Positions 26,431 to 37,151 are shown, counted from the stretch's first letter. The stretch: DNA of 64,000 nt from Brevibacillus formosus (GCF_003013405.1 NZ_PXZL01000020.1:275137-339136); one strand, 5' to 3'. Made by a program: numbers and translations. Notes: generated by a model not told the origin, from the letters alone.

Positions 26431-27449
26431 ACTCCCTGCCTCCCTGCTGCCACCAGCTCCTCTATTCGCGGTGCCCGTGGATCGTGGAGCCAGCAAGTAG
26501 CCTGGTGCCCTCGACCGAATTCGCTCGTCACGGGCATCTGCTGTTCGCATATCTCCATCGCAAAATCACAGCGAGCAGCAAACGGACAGCCGACTGGCGG
26601 ATGGAACAAATCTGGAGGGCTGCCTTCGATGGGAATGAGCCGTTGCTTTTCGCCTTCATCCAGACGAGGGAGGGAGCGCATCAGTCCCCATGTATACGGG
26701 TGACGAGGATTTGCAAAAACGTCCTCAACCGTGCCTGTTTCAACTACCATCCCCGCATACATGACAACCATGCGATGAGCGATCTCGGCTACGACTCCCA
26801 AATCATGCGTAATAATCACAACAGATAACTCCTGCTCCTCTTGCAGTCGCTTGAGCAAATCCAAAATCTGAGCCTGAATCGTCACATCCAGCGCTGTCGT
26901 GGGCTCATCAGCAATCACCAGCTTGGGTTGGCAAGCAAGAGCAATCGCAATGACCACACGCTGACGCATCCCCCCGCTGAATTGGTGCGGGTACTGATCG
27001 ATTCGCTTTTCCGGATCGGGTATTCCTACGAGTGAAAGCATCTCGATCGCTCGCTTTCGCGCTTCCTCTCTCGAAACTTGGTGACTGCGAACGAACCCCT
27101 CTACGATTTGTGTCCCTACCTTCATCGTCGGATTGAGCGCTGTCATCGGGTCTTGAAACACCATGCCGATCTGGGTTCCGCGAATACCCTGCAGCTCTTT
27201 TTTGGACAGGTGACTGATTTCGGCTCCTTCAAAAACAACCTTTCCCCCGACGATTTTTCCGGGTGGATTAGGGATTAATCCCATAATCGCTTGCGCCGTA
27301 ACGCTCTTGCCACATCCACTCTCCCCTACGATGGCAACTGTCTCCCCTTTATCCACGTAAAAGGACACGCCCCGCACGGCTTGCACCTCGCCACCGTACG
27401 TTTTGAAATTCACCCGCAAGTTATCGATTGTCAGCAAATGCTGATTCAT
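26427..27449 (-). CDS. oppD: Peptide ABC transporter ATP-binding protein (OppD/DppD type)
   Basis: The protein has about 340 residues, with Walker [10 protein letters not shown], signature SGGMRQR, Walker B LVIADEP and the C-terminal [14 protein letters not shown] extension. I place the start at 27449 rather than 27455, because AGGAGGA is 7 nt from the second ATG and abuts the first. It partners OppF and is coupled to it by a 4-nt overlap. The permease gene oppC ends 20 nt upstream. Confidence 0.92.
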   Translation of the reverse strand: MNQHLLTIDNLRVNFKTYGGEVQAVRGVSFYVDKGETVAIVGESGCGKSVTAQAIMGLIPNPPGKIVGGKVVFEGAEISHLSKKELQGIRGTQIGMVFQDPMTALNPTMKVGTQIVEGFVRSHQVSREEARKRAIEMLSLVGIPDPEKRIDQYPHQFSGGMRQRVVIAIALACQPKLVIADEPTTALDVTIQAQILDLLKRLQEEQELSVVIITHDLGVVAEIAHRMVVMYAGMVVETGTVEDVFANPRHPYTWGLMRSLPRLDEGEKQRLIPIEGSPPDLFHPPVGCPFAARCDFAMEICEQQMPVTSEFGRGHQATCWLHDPRAPRIEELVAAGRQGV

Positions 27450-27469
27450 CCTCATTCCTCCTGTCGTCT

Positions 27470-28411
27470 CTAATCGCGTAGACGCGGATCAAGTGCATCC
27501 TGCAAACCGTCGCCGAATACGTTGAAGGCGAACATTGTCAGCGAGATCATCAATGCTGGGAAAAACAGTCGCCACCAATCGCCAGTCAAAATAACGCCCA
27601 AGCCATCGTTTGTCATCGTCCCCCAACTGGCAACGGGAGCTTGTACACCGAGTCCAAGAAAGCTGAGAAAAGATTCCGCAAAAATCGCCGATGGAATCGT
27701 AAAGGTCAAATTGACGATAATGACGCCAAATGTGTTGGGAATCAAATGCTTTAGCAAAATTCGTGAAAACTTCGCTCCCAGTACTTGTGCAGCCAGAATG
27801 AACTCTTGATTTTTCAATTGCAGGATTTGTCCGCGCACCAACCGCGCCATGCCAACCCAACCCGTAGCAGACAGGGCAATGATAATCGTCAGCATTCCCG
27901 GCTCCATTACGACCATGAGCAAAATGACGACCAGCAAATACGGCAGCCCATACAAAATCTCGATAATGCGCATGATGATCGTATCGATGCGATCCCCTCG
28001 TTTGCCTCGTCCTGCCATATAGCCTGCAATTCCCCCGACTGTCACTCCGATGACCAGGTCGATGAGTGCCGCGACAATGCCAATCGTCAAAGAAATCCTC
28101 GCCCCATACCACGTACGGGCAAACATGTCACGTCCCAGCTCATCCGTACCGAACCAATGCTCTGCGGAGATTTCCTGATTTTTAGTCAGCAAGCTCTGGT
28201 CGGAATAACTATACGGCACGAGATTCGGTCCAATGATCGCCATGCCAACTAAAGCGAGAATAATGAACAATCCGAGCATAGCCAGCTTGTTTTTCAGCAG
28301 CTTCCGAATGACCTGCTGCCCATTGCTGAGACTGGGTCTTGCAATGACATTCACCTGTATATTTTTCGCCAACGGGCGAAACAACGGGTCCACTTTGTGC
28401 TCCATCGCCAC
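27470..28411 (-). CDS. oppC: Peptide ABC transporter permease (OppC/DppC type)
   Basis: The 313-residue inner-membrane protein has an N-terminal cytosolic tail, a first helix (LAMLGLFIILALVGMAIIG), the OppC_N segment and a five-helix permease core with the EAA-like loop (AAQVLGAKFSRILLKHLIPN). The start is GTG at 28411, 3 nt after the oppB stop, with AAGGAG 9 nt upstream. It forms the channel with OppB. Confidence 0.92.
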   Translation of the reverse strand: MAMEHKVDPLFRPLAKNIQVNVIARPSLSNGQQVIRKLLKNKLAMLGLFIILALVGMAIIGPNLVPYSYSDQSLLTKNQEISAEHWFGTDELGRDMFARTWYGARISLTIGIVAALIDLVIGVTVGGIAGYMAGRGKRGDRIDTIIMRIIEILYGLPYLLVVILLMVVMEPGMLTIIIALSATGWVGMARLVRGQILQLKNQEFILAAQVLGAKFSRILLKHLIPNTFGVIIVNLTFTIPSAIFAESFLSFLGLGVQAPVASWGTMTNDGLGVILTGDWWRLFFPALMISLTMFAFNVFGDGLQDALDPRLRD

Positions 28412-28414
28412 AGT

Positions 28415-29347
28415 TTATCTCTCCTTGTTGGTCAGCTTGATCCGCGGGTCAATCAGGGTGTATGCAATATCAATCAGGAAAATGGTAAAAATCAGAATCG
28501 CACTGTAAAAAATCGTCGTACCCAAAATGACCGGATAGTCACGGTTGAAAATTCCGTCTACGAAGTACTTGCCAATGCCGGGAATTGCAAAGATTTTCTC
28601 CACGACAAAGGTTCCCGTTATCAAACTGGCAATCAAAGGTCCGAGAAAGGTGACAACAGGCAGAATCGCATTGCGAATACCGTGCCTGACGACGATGATA
28701 AACATGGGAATCCCTTTCGCTTCCGCAGTACGAATGTAGTTCTGGTTCATGACTTCAATCATGCTGGCGCGCATGTAGCGGGTAATGACCGCCACGGGAC
28801 CAAAAGCGAGCGCCAGCGACGGCAGTATCGTATGCATCCAGGTGCCCCATGTCGCAACAGGAAAGAGCGGCAGCTTGATCGCGAAAAAATTGATCAAAAG
28901 CGGTGCCATAATAAAGCTCGGAATGGCTACCCCCAATACGGCAAGAGCCATGGCAATGTAGTCCAGCCATTTGTTGCGATTGAGCGCTGCGATGATGCCC
29001 AATGTTATTCCGAAAAGGAGTGCGATCCCGATCGCTTGCGCACCCAACCAAGCAGATGCAGCAAAGCCATCGGAAATCATGTCATTGACTCCACGAGAGT
29101 CTGATTTGATCGATGGGCCCAAGTCGAGCATTAACAGATTTTTCAGATATAAAATATATTGAACAGGCAACGGCTCGTCCAGGTTGTATTTGGCACGTAA
29201 ATTATTGAGAATTTGCTCTGGCAGCTGATCCGACTCGGAGGCAAACGGGTTCCCCGGAATGGCATGCATCAAGGCAAACGTCAGCGTCACGATAATCCAT
29301 AGGGTGACGAACATCATCAAAATGCGTTTTACCAGATAGTTTGACAT
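28415..29347 (-). CDS. oppB: Peptide ABC transporter permease (OppB/DppB type)
   Basis: The 310-residue permease starts with the typical MSNYLVKRILMMFVTLW helix. An extracytoplasmic loop with LRAKYNLDEPLPVQY follows, then the transport core with EAA-like AEAKGIPMFIIVVRHGIRN. GGAGG precedes the ATG. It pairs with OppC and lies 15 nt after pepV. Confidence 0.92.
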   Translation of the reverse strand: MSNYLVKRILMMFVTLWIIVTLTFALMHAIPGNPFASESDQLPEQILNNLRAKYNLDEPLPVQYILYLKNLLMLDLGPSIKSDSRGVNDMISDGFAASAWLGAQAIGIALLFGITLGIIAALNRNKWLDYIAMALAVLGVAIPSFIMAPLLINFFAIKLPLFPVATWGTWMHTILPSLALAFGPVAVITRYMRASMIEVMNQNYIRTAEAKGIPMFIIVVRHGIRNAILPVVTFLGPLIASLITGTFVVEKIFAIPGIGKYFVDGIFNRDYPVILGTTIFYSAILIFTIFLIDIAYTLIDPRIKLTNKER

Positions 29348-29362
29348 GGAAGTCCTCCTCGT

Positions 29363-30796
29363 TTACTTAGCCAGCTCGTAAATGGCATGCGCATAAATCG
29401 CCATGGCACGCAGCAGGTCGTCAATCTCGGCATATTCATCAGTCAGATGGGCCATGGATTCCTTGCCTGGAAAGAGTGGGCCGAAAGCAACACCATACGG
29501 CATGATTTTGGCGTAAGTTGCTCCTCCTGAAGAAAGAAGGGTCGCTGGCTCTCCCGTGTGCTCCTCATACACCCGCGACAAGGTTTGGATCACAGGATGA
29601 TCTTTGGGTACAAAATGCGATTTGGATGTCCGCAAAGCGGAAATCGTCCAGCCCAACTCTGCAATCCTTTTCTTCAATTTCTCAACGTATTCCTCACAGG
29701 AAACTGTCGCCGGATAGCGTATATTGAGCCGAACTGTTCCCCCTTCACTGGAATCGTAATGCAAAATCCCTGCGTTGACCGTCAGCTTGCCTGACACTTC
29801 ATCCTCACAAGCCATATGTAGATGGTGAGCAAAATAATCTTCATGCAGGACATCAGCCAACATCGAAAGGAAGGACAAGCAGGAGCCACCAAACTGGTAC
29901 GAGCGCAAAAAAGTAGCCAACAAGGTTCCCGCATTCACGCCTTGGAATGGTGCCATCCCATGAGCCGGCTTTCCTGCGAGCGCGAATTGCAATTGTCCCA
30001 GCCCTACCAGTTCCATACGACCAGTTGTGTGGTTTTCATTCAGAAACATTTCCCACTCTTCCGCCAATCGAGAAAGGACGACCTCCTGCCTCGCCTGAGA
30101 GTCCAGTCGCACAAGAGCAACCGCTTTTTCAGGAACACTGTTTCCTTGGTCACCGGAGACAAATGAAGCTAGTTGCCACACACCATTTCGTTCGACTGCT
30201 TCCATCGCTGGAATCGTCAATGTCGGGTTGATCTGTCCCTTCTCGGCATGTGTCATCGGGAAGGACGAATCAGGTGAAAAGCCAATCGGCGGGATGCGAT
30301 CATGCTGGGCAAAATGCTTCATGCACAGCCATCCGCTCTCTTCATCCGTTCCGATGATCATTCGCACGCGTTTTGTCAGTGGTAAGCTGGAATCCTTGAC
30401 CAGCTTCAGTGCATAGTACGCAGCCATCGCTGGGCCTTTGTCGTCAATCGCTCCACGTGCATAAATGCGTCCGTCGCGAATGCTTGGTTCAAAAGGCGGG
30501 GTCGTCCACCCGTCTCCTACAGTGACGACGTCGATATGAACGAGCACGCCGACCTCCTCTTCCCCGTCTCCGAACTCGATTGTCCCTGCGTAACCATCCA
30601 GGTTTTTGGTCTGGAAGCCATCCTGCTCACCGTGTGCGAGCATGGCTTCAAGCGCCTCGGCAACACCTTCACCAAATGGCCTTCCTTCTTTTGCCGTCGT
30701 CATATCTTCGATGCTGTTAATGGAAAGAAAGGTTTTCAAATCATCTAGGTACTGCTCTCTTTGCAAAAGCGCTTGCTGCCTCCAGTAATCGCTCAT
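29363..30796 (-). CDS. pepV: PepV-like M20 dipeptidase
   Basis: The 477-residue zinc dipeptidase shows the M20 metal ligands: VLVHIDVVTVG (His and Asp), GRIYARGAIDDKGP (bridging Asp), GTDEESG (catalytic Glu and ligand), and a late His in FPGKESMAHLTDEYAE. The size and the inserted lid domain fit PepV. It hydrolyses imported dipeptides in the cytosol, fitting its place inside a peptide-uptake operon. The start codon overlaps the activator's stop as ATGA. Confidence 0.88.
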   Translation of the reverse strand: MSDYWRQQALLQREQYLDDLKTFLSINSIEDMTTAKEGRPFGEGVAEALEAMLAHGEQDGFQTKNLDGYAGTIEFGDGEEEVGVLVHIDVVTVGDGWTTPPFEPSIRDGRIYARGAIDDKGPAMAAYYALKLVKDSSLPLTKRVRMIIGTDEESGWLCMKHFAQHDRIPPIGFSPDSSFPMTHAEKGQINPTLTIPAMEAVERNGVWQLASFVSGDQGNSVPEKAVALVRLDSQARQEVVLSRLAEEWEMFLNENHTTGRMELVGLGQLQFALAGKPAHGMAPFQGVNAGTLLATFLRSYQFGGSCLSFLSMLADVLHEDYFAHHLHMACEDEVSGKLTVNAGILHYDSSEGGTVRLNIRYPATVSCEEYVEKLKKRIAELGWTISALRTSKSHFVPKDHPVIQTLSRVYEEHTGEPATLLSSGGATYAKIMPYGVAFGPLFPGKESMAHLTDEYAEIDDLLRAMAIYAHAIYELAK

Positions 30797-32868
30797 ATGC
30801 GTTCCCCTGCTTTCATCCGATGTAGATAGGCAAGAAACGACTCACCTTTCGAGGAAATCTGACTTCCTTGTCTTCCTTTTCCCACTTGAATCAGCTCATC
30901 CTGCTGCAAAAGCTTCAGGCGATAGCGCAGCTGCTGCAAAGTAACCGAGTGGCCTCTTTCTTGCAACTGCCCAAGTAGCGTATAGCGTCCACCGCTTCCT
31001 TGCCCCAGCTCCTGCAAAATAGCCGTGATTTCATCCAGAAATCCTCGTTTTATATATGCAGTGACGATGCTTTCACATTCGTTGTGTAGACCGTCTACAG
31101 GCAACGGCGCTTCCGGTATTTCCCGCAGAAACGGCAAATGATACGGATACGCTTCATCTTCTACGACGTGTGCTAAATACTCGATCACATTTTCGAGCTC
31201 GCGAATATTTCCAGGCCAGTCGTACTCATGCAGTGCCCGCATTGCTTCATTGGTCAACATAAATGGCGGGCGGCGCAAATCATAGGAATATTTTTTAATA
31301 AATTGATGAGTCAACCACGGGATGTCCTCCCGTCTGTTCCGCAGCGGCGGCAGATGAATCGGCAGGATATTCAGGCGATAATACAAATCAGCACGGAAGG
31401 CTCCTTCCCCAATCATCCGCTGCAAGTCTTGATTCGTTGCTGCGATGACGCGAATATCTGTCGGAATGATCTTGCTGCCGCCTACGCGCATAATCTGACG
31501 TTCTTGCAATACACGCAGCAGTCGGTTTTGAATAGCGGTGCTGGCATCTCCGATCTCATCGAGAAAAATGGTCCCTTTGTGGGCCAATTCAAACCAGCCG
31601 ATATGTCCGCCTTTACGCGCTCCGGTAAAAGCCCCTTCTTCATAACCGAACAGCTCGCTTTCCAAAAGAGATTCCGATATGGCAGCGAAGTTGACCCCAA
31701 CAAATGGCTCTCTTCGGCGTGGCGAAGCGTTGTGAATAGCCTGGGCGAGCAATTCCTTCCCTGTCCCTGTCTCTCCCAACAACAGCACGGTGGAGTTGCT
31801 TCTGGCGATTTTGCGGGCAATCTGAATGACTTTTTGTACAGGGGCACTCTCCCCATAAAAATCATCAAATTGGTATTTGGCGACCAATCCTTTGCTGTAA
31901 AGGCGCATGCGGTAATCATGCTCCAGCTTTTCAATTTCTGCCGCCTGACGAAACAAAAGCAGACTCCCGAGAAAGCTTCCTTCCATGACGATGTGCATTT
32001 TGCGGAAAAAGTAGGTTTTGTTCGCCCAATCTACCAAAACATCCTTGTTCTCTTCACACTGCCGGATCAACTGGTAAAAATTCGCAGGCAGGCAATTGGA
32101 CGCCCGCTCACCGACGACTTCATTCCCTTCCATCTGCAACGTATCGATTGCTTTCTGATTGACAAAACGGATGTTTTCTTTTTCATCCATGGCAATCACC
32201 GCGTCCTCGATCCGATTGACGATGGCCTCCAAATATTTGCTCAACAGATGCGCATGCTGAATCTCGTTGTTCAGCTCTTTGGTGATATCGACCAACGATT
32301 GCATGGCGCGTGCAGTCACCTTTTGAAAATTGCCGTTTTTAAAATGAGAGTAGATGGAAAGCCACGTAGATAAATCAATGATCCGATACCCGATATCGAC
32401 AACCTTGCGAATATGCGAGGGGACATGCTCTGCCTCTCCTGGCGTTACTGCAATCTCGATGTCAGGTGGATAGTCAGCCCCTGGATAATAGGGATACAGT
32501 TCAAAATCCATCCCAGAGGCACGCAGCAATTCCACATTTTCTTCAGCAGTCTCCTTGGTGTCACTGACGAGAAGCACTTTCACGCCTTTCGGGATTTCCA
32601 GCATGCCGCGCAAATTATGATACGGCAGCATTCGCTTGGCAATGATGATGCTGGATTCTTTCGGCACATACGGTTGTACAAGGGGGACGATGCTTTTGGT
32701 GGATACAATGACGAGAGCCCCAGGTGTGATCGGGCGTAACGGTAGCTGGTCGACTCGCATCGCCTCGACATGGATGTCATCGCCGATTCCCAATTCATGA
32801 TATTGACTAACGACAGACTGTAGAAACTCATCCATTCTCGCAATAAATATGATCGATTTTTTGTCCAT
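30793..32868 (-). CDS. Sigma-54-dependent transcriptional activator (PrpR_N-PAS-AAA+)
   Basis: The 691-residue protein has an N-terminal PrpR_N-type sensory domain (residues 1-~190), a PAS domain (~210-320), and an AAA+ enhancer-binding core (~335-570) with GETGTGKE, the sigma-54 contact loop GAFTGA and the Arg-finger region LRNRREDIPWL. Instead of the usual Fis-type helix-turn-helix, the last ~100 residues look like a winged helix (LLGQLQERGHSVTLQQLRYRLK... GSQISSKGESFL). It lies in the peptide-uptake cluster, whose first gene has a sigma-54 promoter, so it very likely activates that cluster in response to a small ligand, perhaps an amino acid or peptide. Confidence 0.9.
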   Translation of the reverse strand: MDKKSIIFIARMDEFLQSVVSQYHELGIGDDIHVEAMRVDQLPLRPITPGALVIVSTKSIVPLVQPYVPKESSIIIAKRMLPYHNLRGMLEIPKGVKVLLVSDTKETAEENVELLRASGMDFELYPYYPGADYPPDIEIAVTPGEAEHVPSHIRKVVDIGYRIIDLSTWLSIYSHFKNGNFQKVTARAMQSLVDITKELNNEIQHAHLLSKYLEAIVNRIEDAVIAMDEKENIRFVNQKAIDTLQMEGNEVVGERASNCLPANFYQLIRQCEENKDVLVDWANKTYFFRKMHIVMEGSFLGSLLLFRQAAEIEKLEHDYRMRLYSKGLVAKYQFDDFYGESAPVQKVIQIARKIARSNSTVLLLGETGTGKELLAQAIHNASPRRREPFVGVNFAAISESLLESELFGYEEGAFTGARKGGHIGWFELAHKGTIFLDEIGDASTAIQNRLLRVLQERQIMRVGGSKIIPTDIRVIAATNQDLQRMIGEGAFRADLYYRLNILPIHLPPLRNRREDIPWLTHQFIKKYSYDLRRPPFMLTNEAMRALHEYDWPGNIRELENVIEYLAHVVEDEAYPYHLPFLREIPEAPLPVDGLHNECESIVTAYIKRGFLDEITAILQELGQGSGGRYTLLGQLQERGHSVTLQQLRYRLKLLQQDELIQVGKGRQGSQISSKGESFLAYLHRMKAGERI

Positions 32869-32886
32869 ATCAGCCGCTCCAAGATG

Positions 32887-32936
32887 TAAAGTGAAGACAA
32901 GAACGTTTAAGAATATTCGCTCTTATCTTCACTTTA
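32887..32936 (-). terminator. Long hairpin between oppA-like and regulator genes
   Basis: TAAAGTGAAGACAAGA (32887-32902) pairs with TCTTATCTTCACTTTA (32921-32936): 16 bp with one mismatch and an 18-nt loop. No T-run follows. It lies between the oppA stop and the regulator start. It probably stabilises or partly terminates the oppA mRNA, giving more binding protein than regulator. Confidence 0.55.
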
Positions 32937-32941
32937 TTGTA

Positions 32942-34612
32942 CTATTTATTGCCGACTTCTACCCATTTGTAGTCAATCGTGCCGACTGGATGGCGAACGA
33001 TGCCTTTAATGTTTGGCTGTTCCATAAATACTTTTGTCCCGAAATAAATAGGTACGAGTGGCATATCATCCATGAAAATTTTTTCCGCGTCATGCATGAG
33101 CTTGAAGCGCTCCGGTTCGTCGGCTGTGTTGCGAATCTTCTCAACCAGTGCGTCATACTCTTTGTTGCTGTAATTGATACGGTTTCCAGGATGGTCAGTC
33201 ACGAACAGCTCAAGGTAATTGACCGGGTCTCCATAGTCGGCAGGGATTGTTGAGCGGGAGAATTGAAGAGTGCGGGCACGTTGTTCTGCAAGGAATACTT
33301 TCCACTCTTTATTTTCCAGCTTCACATCTACCCCGAGATTTTTCTTGTACATTTCCTGCAAAACTTGTGCGATGGCCTTGTGCGCATCACTAGTGTTATA
33401 CGTCATGGTGACAGGTGGGAGAGTTGTCCAGCCTTCTTCTTCCATCCCTTTTTTCAGCAGTGCTTTTGCTTGCTCTACATCGTTATCCTTGAAGAAATCC
33501 CCGCCCTTTGTCCGGAAGTCCGCTCCGTCTGGCTCCGGGAAGCCCAATGGCACGTGAGCCATGGCAGGTATCTGTTTCCCTTGAACGACATTATCGATTA
33601 AGGTTTTGCGATCGATGGCCAGCGCAAATGCTTTCCGAATGTTGGCGTTCGTGAATGGAGGCATTGTGGTGTTCATCCGGTAGTAGTAGATGGACGCCTC
33701 CGTCTCTACCTTCGCTTCTCCAGAATCAATCAACTGTTTCTTCATATCATTGGGAACGGTTTGGATCATGTCGAGCTGACCTGTTTTGTACATTTGGAAT
33801 TGCGTATTTTCATCGTTGACCATGACAAATTCGATTCCTGCATATTTAATCGAATCACGGTCCCAGTAGCCGTCGTTTTTCACCAGTTTTACTGATTGGT
33901 CATGAACCCACTCTTCCATTTTGAACGGCCCATTGGTTACGATGCTTGCAGCGCCTTCCGCCCATTTCGGATTGCTCTCCACGACTTTTTTATTCACCGG
34001 GAAGAAGGTCGGCTGTGTCAAGATATGGAGGAAATAACCTGTTGGCGCCTTCAGCTTTACCTCAAACGTCTTCTCGTCTACGGCTTTTACCTTCACGCCG
34101 TCTGCATTTCCTGTTCCTTTGTTGAACGCTTCTGCTCCATCGATGTAATAAGCGAGGAAAGCAGACGGGAATGCATTGTTCGGATCGACAATGCGCTTAA
34201 ACGCAAACTCGAAGTCCTGGGCTGTCACTGGTTCGCCATTCGACCATTTGCTATCGCGCAGGGTAAAGGTATACGTTTTCCCATCCTCACTCACTGCCCA
34301 TTTCTCGGCCATGGCTGCTTGCGGCTTGTGATCCTTGTCCAGGCGGACCAAGCCTTCCATTGTGGCATTCAACACTTCGTTGGAAGTACTGTCAAAGCCC
34401 TTTGGCGGATCAAGCGAAGGTGGTTCTGTCTTCAGGTTGAGCTTGAGTTTTGCTGCGACATTTGCTTGTCCACCTGTATCTGTGGACGCTTGACCTGCTG
34501 TACCTCCCCCCGCTGGTTGTGTCGGCGCTGCCGACTGACTACAACCTGTAATGGCTAGGACAGTGACAAGTGCAGCGGTGCTAAGCAGCTTCCATCCTTT
34601 TCGCATGTTCAT
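32942..34612 (-). CDS. oppA: Peptide-binding lipoprotein (OppA type)
   Basis: The ~556-residue extracytoplasmic solute-binding protein of family 5 has a lipoprotein signal with lipobox LAITGC (Cys about residue 24), followed by a Gly/Thr/Gln linker. Blocks typical for the family include PPSLDPPKGFDST, WKWAVSEDGKTYTFTLR-like text, WSNGEPVTAQDFEFAFKR and the C-terminal PLVPIYF. I take ATG at 34612, with AGGGGGT 8 nt upstream, over the in-frame 34645. It captures peptides at the outer membrane face for OppBCDF. Confidence 0.92.
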   Translation of the reverse strand: MNMRKGWKLLSTAALVTVLAITGCSQSAAPTQPAGGGTAGQASTDTGGQANVAAKLKLNLKTEPPSLDPPKGFDSTSNEVLNATMEGLVRLDKDHKPQAAMAEKWAVSEDGKTYTFTLRDSKWSNGEPVTAQDFEFAFKRIVDPNNAFPSAFLAYYIDGAEAFNKGTGNADGVKVKAVDEKTFEVKLKAPTGYFLHILTQPTFFPVNKKVVESNPKWAEGAASIVTNGPFKMEEWVHDQSVKLVKNDGYWDRDSIKYAGIEFVMVNDENTQFQMYKTGQLDMIQTVPNDMKKQLIDSGEAKVETEASIYYYRMNTTMPPFTNANIRKAFALAIDRKTLIDNVVQGKQIPAMAHVPLGFPEPDGADFRTKGGDFFKDNDVEQAKALLKKGMEEEGWTTLPPVTMTYNTSDAHKAIAQVLQEMYKKNLGVDVKLENKEWKVFLAEQRARTLQFSRSTIPADYGDPVNYLELFVTDHPGNRINYSNKEYDALVEKIRNTADEPERFKLMHDAEKIFMDDMPLVPIYFGTKVFMEQPNIKGIVRHPVGTIDYKWVEVGNK

Positions 34613-34692
34613 TGCATGTGACCCCCTTTTCTTTTTAAACAACATGTAGCCTTTGTTGCTTTATGAATAAACGGCACTGCTGGGAATGCCAT

Positions 34693-35718
34693 TTATACAC
34701 GTAAAGAAAAATCTGTTTTGGCGAGACGAAAGGAAGTCTCGATCCGTCCAACAACGTTGCCACTCATGTTTGAAATCGGCGGGTTGGTATATTCGGAGAG
34801 CTTTTCCAATGGACCGTCCATGCCGATTCCCAGTTGACGAAGCACTTCATTGACGACCGGATTGATCGCCCGTGGTCCTCCATCCTCGATTTTGATGGCA
34901 ATGCCCAATCCTGTTTCTCTATCGCCCAAGCAATACACCGACTCGGCGCCTGCCTTCCCTACGATACGACCCTCAAAGGCTGACATGAGGTCTGTGCAAT
35001 ATCGATTCTCGCCTCCGACCATTTCGGGATGAGCGGTCATGGCATCTGTAATTCGCTGAACGGCTTTTCGTCTCTCTGGATTCTCAATCACCTCAGGTCT
35101 CGCCAGCTTGGCAAATGCCCATGCGTAATGGGCGAGCGGCAATTGATGGACAGGAACACCACATCCATCTGTCCCGAGGTTGATTTTGTCTTTGGGGTAG
35201 CCTGTTATGTCCTCGACTACTTCGAGAATTCGCTGTTGAACCGGATGCGTAGGCAAATGATAAGTAGTTACGTCCTCCCCCATATGTGTCGCCGTGGCAA
35301 TCATACCGGAGTGCTTTCCGGAGCAATTCGAGAATACGGGTGTAAGCGGCTTGCCCTCCCGAATCAGCTGTTTGTAGCTTTCCTCATGACGTGGCACATG
35401 CGTCCCGCATTGCAATGCCGCTTCTGGCTGACCTGCTCGCGCAAGCATCGAGAGCGCCCGCGTGCGATGGCGTGGCTCTCCACTGTGAGAAGCGCAACAG
35501 AGCGAGAGATCAGCCGCCTCAAAACCAAACCGATCTGCCGTCCCTGTCTCGATTACCGGAATCGTCTGCAACGGCTTCATGCTGGAGCGTGCATAGGTAA
35601 GGCGATGGGGGTCACCGTACGAATAGAGCAATGTCCCCTGCGAATCAACGACTGCGATATGTCCGAGATGTGAGCTCTCTACCTGTTCTCCCCGGTATAC
35701 GTTGGCAACGACGTTCAT
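34693..35718 (-). CDS. Asparaginase of the Asparaginase_II family
   Basis: The 341-residue protein has the family's blocks: RSSMKPLQTIP, CCASHSGEPRHR, CGTHVPRHEESYK, FSNCSGKHSGMIA and LGTDGCGVPVHQLPL. Members are predicted or shown to hydrolyse L-asparagine to aspartate and ammonia, and some are thermolabile cytosolic enzymes. ATG at 35718 has AAAGGAG 7 nt upstream; a longer frame to 35775 would run through the promoter and is rejected. It is the first gene behind the sigma-54 promoter and precedes oppA by 80 nt, suggesting that Asn-containing peptides are imported, cleaved by PepV and deamidated. Confidence 0.87.
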   Translation of the reverse strand: MNVVANVYRGEQVESSHLGHIAVVDSQGTLLYSYGDPHRLTYARSSMKPLQTIPVIETGTADRFGFEAADLSLCCASHSGEPRHRTRALSMLARAGQPEAALQCGTHVPRHEESYKQLIREGKPLTPVFSNCSGKHSGMIATATHMGEDVTTYHLPTHPVQQRILEVVEDITGYPKDKINLGTDGCGVPVHQLPLAHYAWAFAKLARPEVIENPERRKAVQRITDAMTAHPEMVGGENRYCTDLMSAFEGRIVGKAGAESVYCLGDRETGLGIAIKIEDGGPRAINPVVNEVLRQLGIGMDGPLEKLSEYTNPPISNMSGNVVGRIETSFRLAKTDFSLRV

Positions 35719-35770
35719 AGCAAGTCTCCTTTGAGTGTGAATAGTAGAATGATTGTACTTTTCTCCAGTA

Positions 35771-35787
35771 AGCAATTAGTGTGCCAA
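35771..35787 (-). promoter_or_regulatory. Sigma-54 (-24/-12) promoter
   Basis: The minus strand reads TTGGCACACTAATTGCT. It contains TTGGCAC and TTGC with exactly 10 nt between the GG and GC pairs, the spacing sigma-54 requires. The start site would lie near 35760, 40 nt before the asparaginase ATG. Two ATAAATAAGT direct repeats (35829-35838, 35866-35875) upstream are possible activator sites. Confidence 0.8.
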
Positions 35788-35935
35788 CGAAAGGATGTGA
35801 CAGTCAATATTGAATTTTCTGCTATTTTATAAATAAGTAGCGGGACAATAATAACAATCCACGCGATAAATAAGTTACCCCATAAACAATAACAGGTTGT
35901 CCTTTTAGGAAATTAGGCTACCTTCATGGTCAAAT

Positions 35936-35980
35936 AAAAGAAAAACACCCCTTTTGATCCCGCAATCGGAAATAGGGTGT
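35936..35980 (-). terminator. Rho-independent terminator after gmd
   Basis: ACACCC (35945-35950) pairs with GGGTGT (35975-35980), with further internal pairing. A T-rich run follows on the minus strand. Confidence 0.75.
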
Positions 35981-35997
35981 CCTGAATAGCTTTCCTC

Positions 35998-36972
<975 letters not shown>

Positions 36973-37151
36973 CTACTCCCCTTCTTCAGGCTGTGCCGTA
37001 ATCTTCATTCCGGTAAGTTCCCATGAGCATCTCTTAAGCTTATGCCGGACCGTGTTCATACGTTCAGTTGTCAGAGTAGGGTCAAGAATAGAAGTCCGAA
37101 ATAAACTAATAAAGGCAAACCGTTGTCATTGATCAAGGAGGAGATAAGCAG

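Noticed and set aside
27489..28112. A 207-codon minus-strand frame within oppC
   Set aside because: It is frame-shifted oppC, with no family match and an internal start.
31228..32373. A 381-codon plus-strand frame
   Set aside because: It lies entirely within the sigma-54 activator gene, whose AAA+ motifs are unmistakable on the other strand.
34655..34692. Terminator between the asparaginase and oppA genes
   Set aside because: GGCACT/AATGCC gives only a 6-bp stem without a T-run; at most a weak attenuator.
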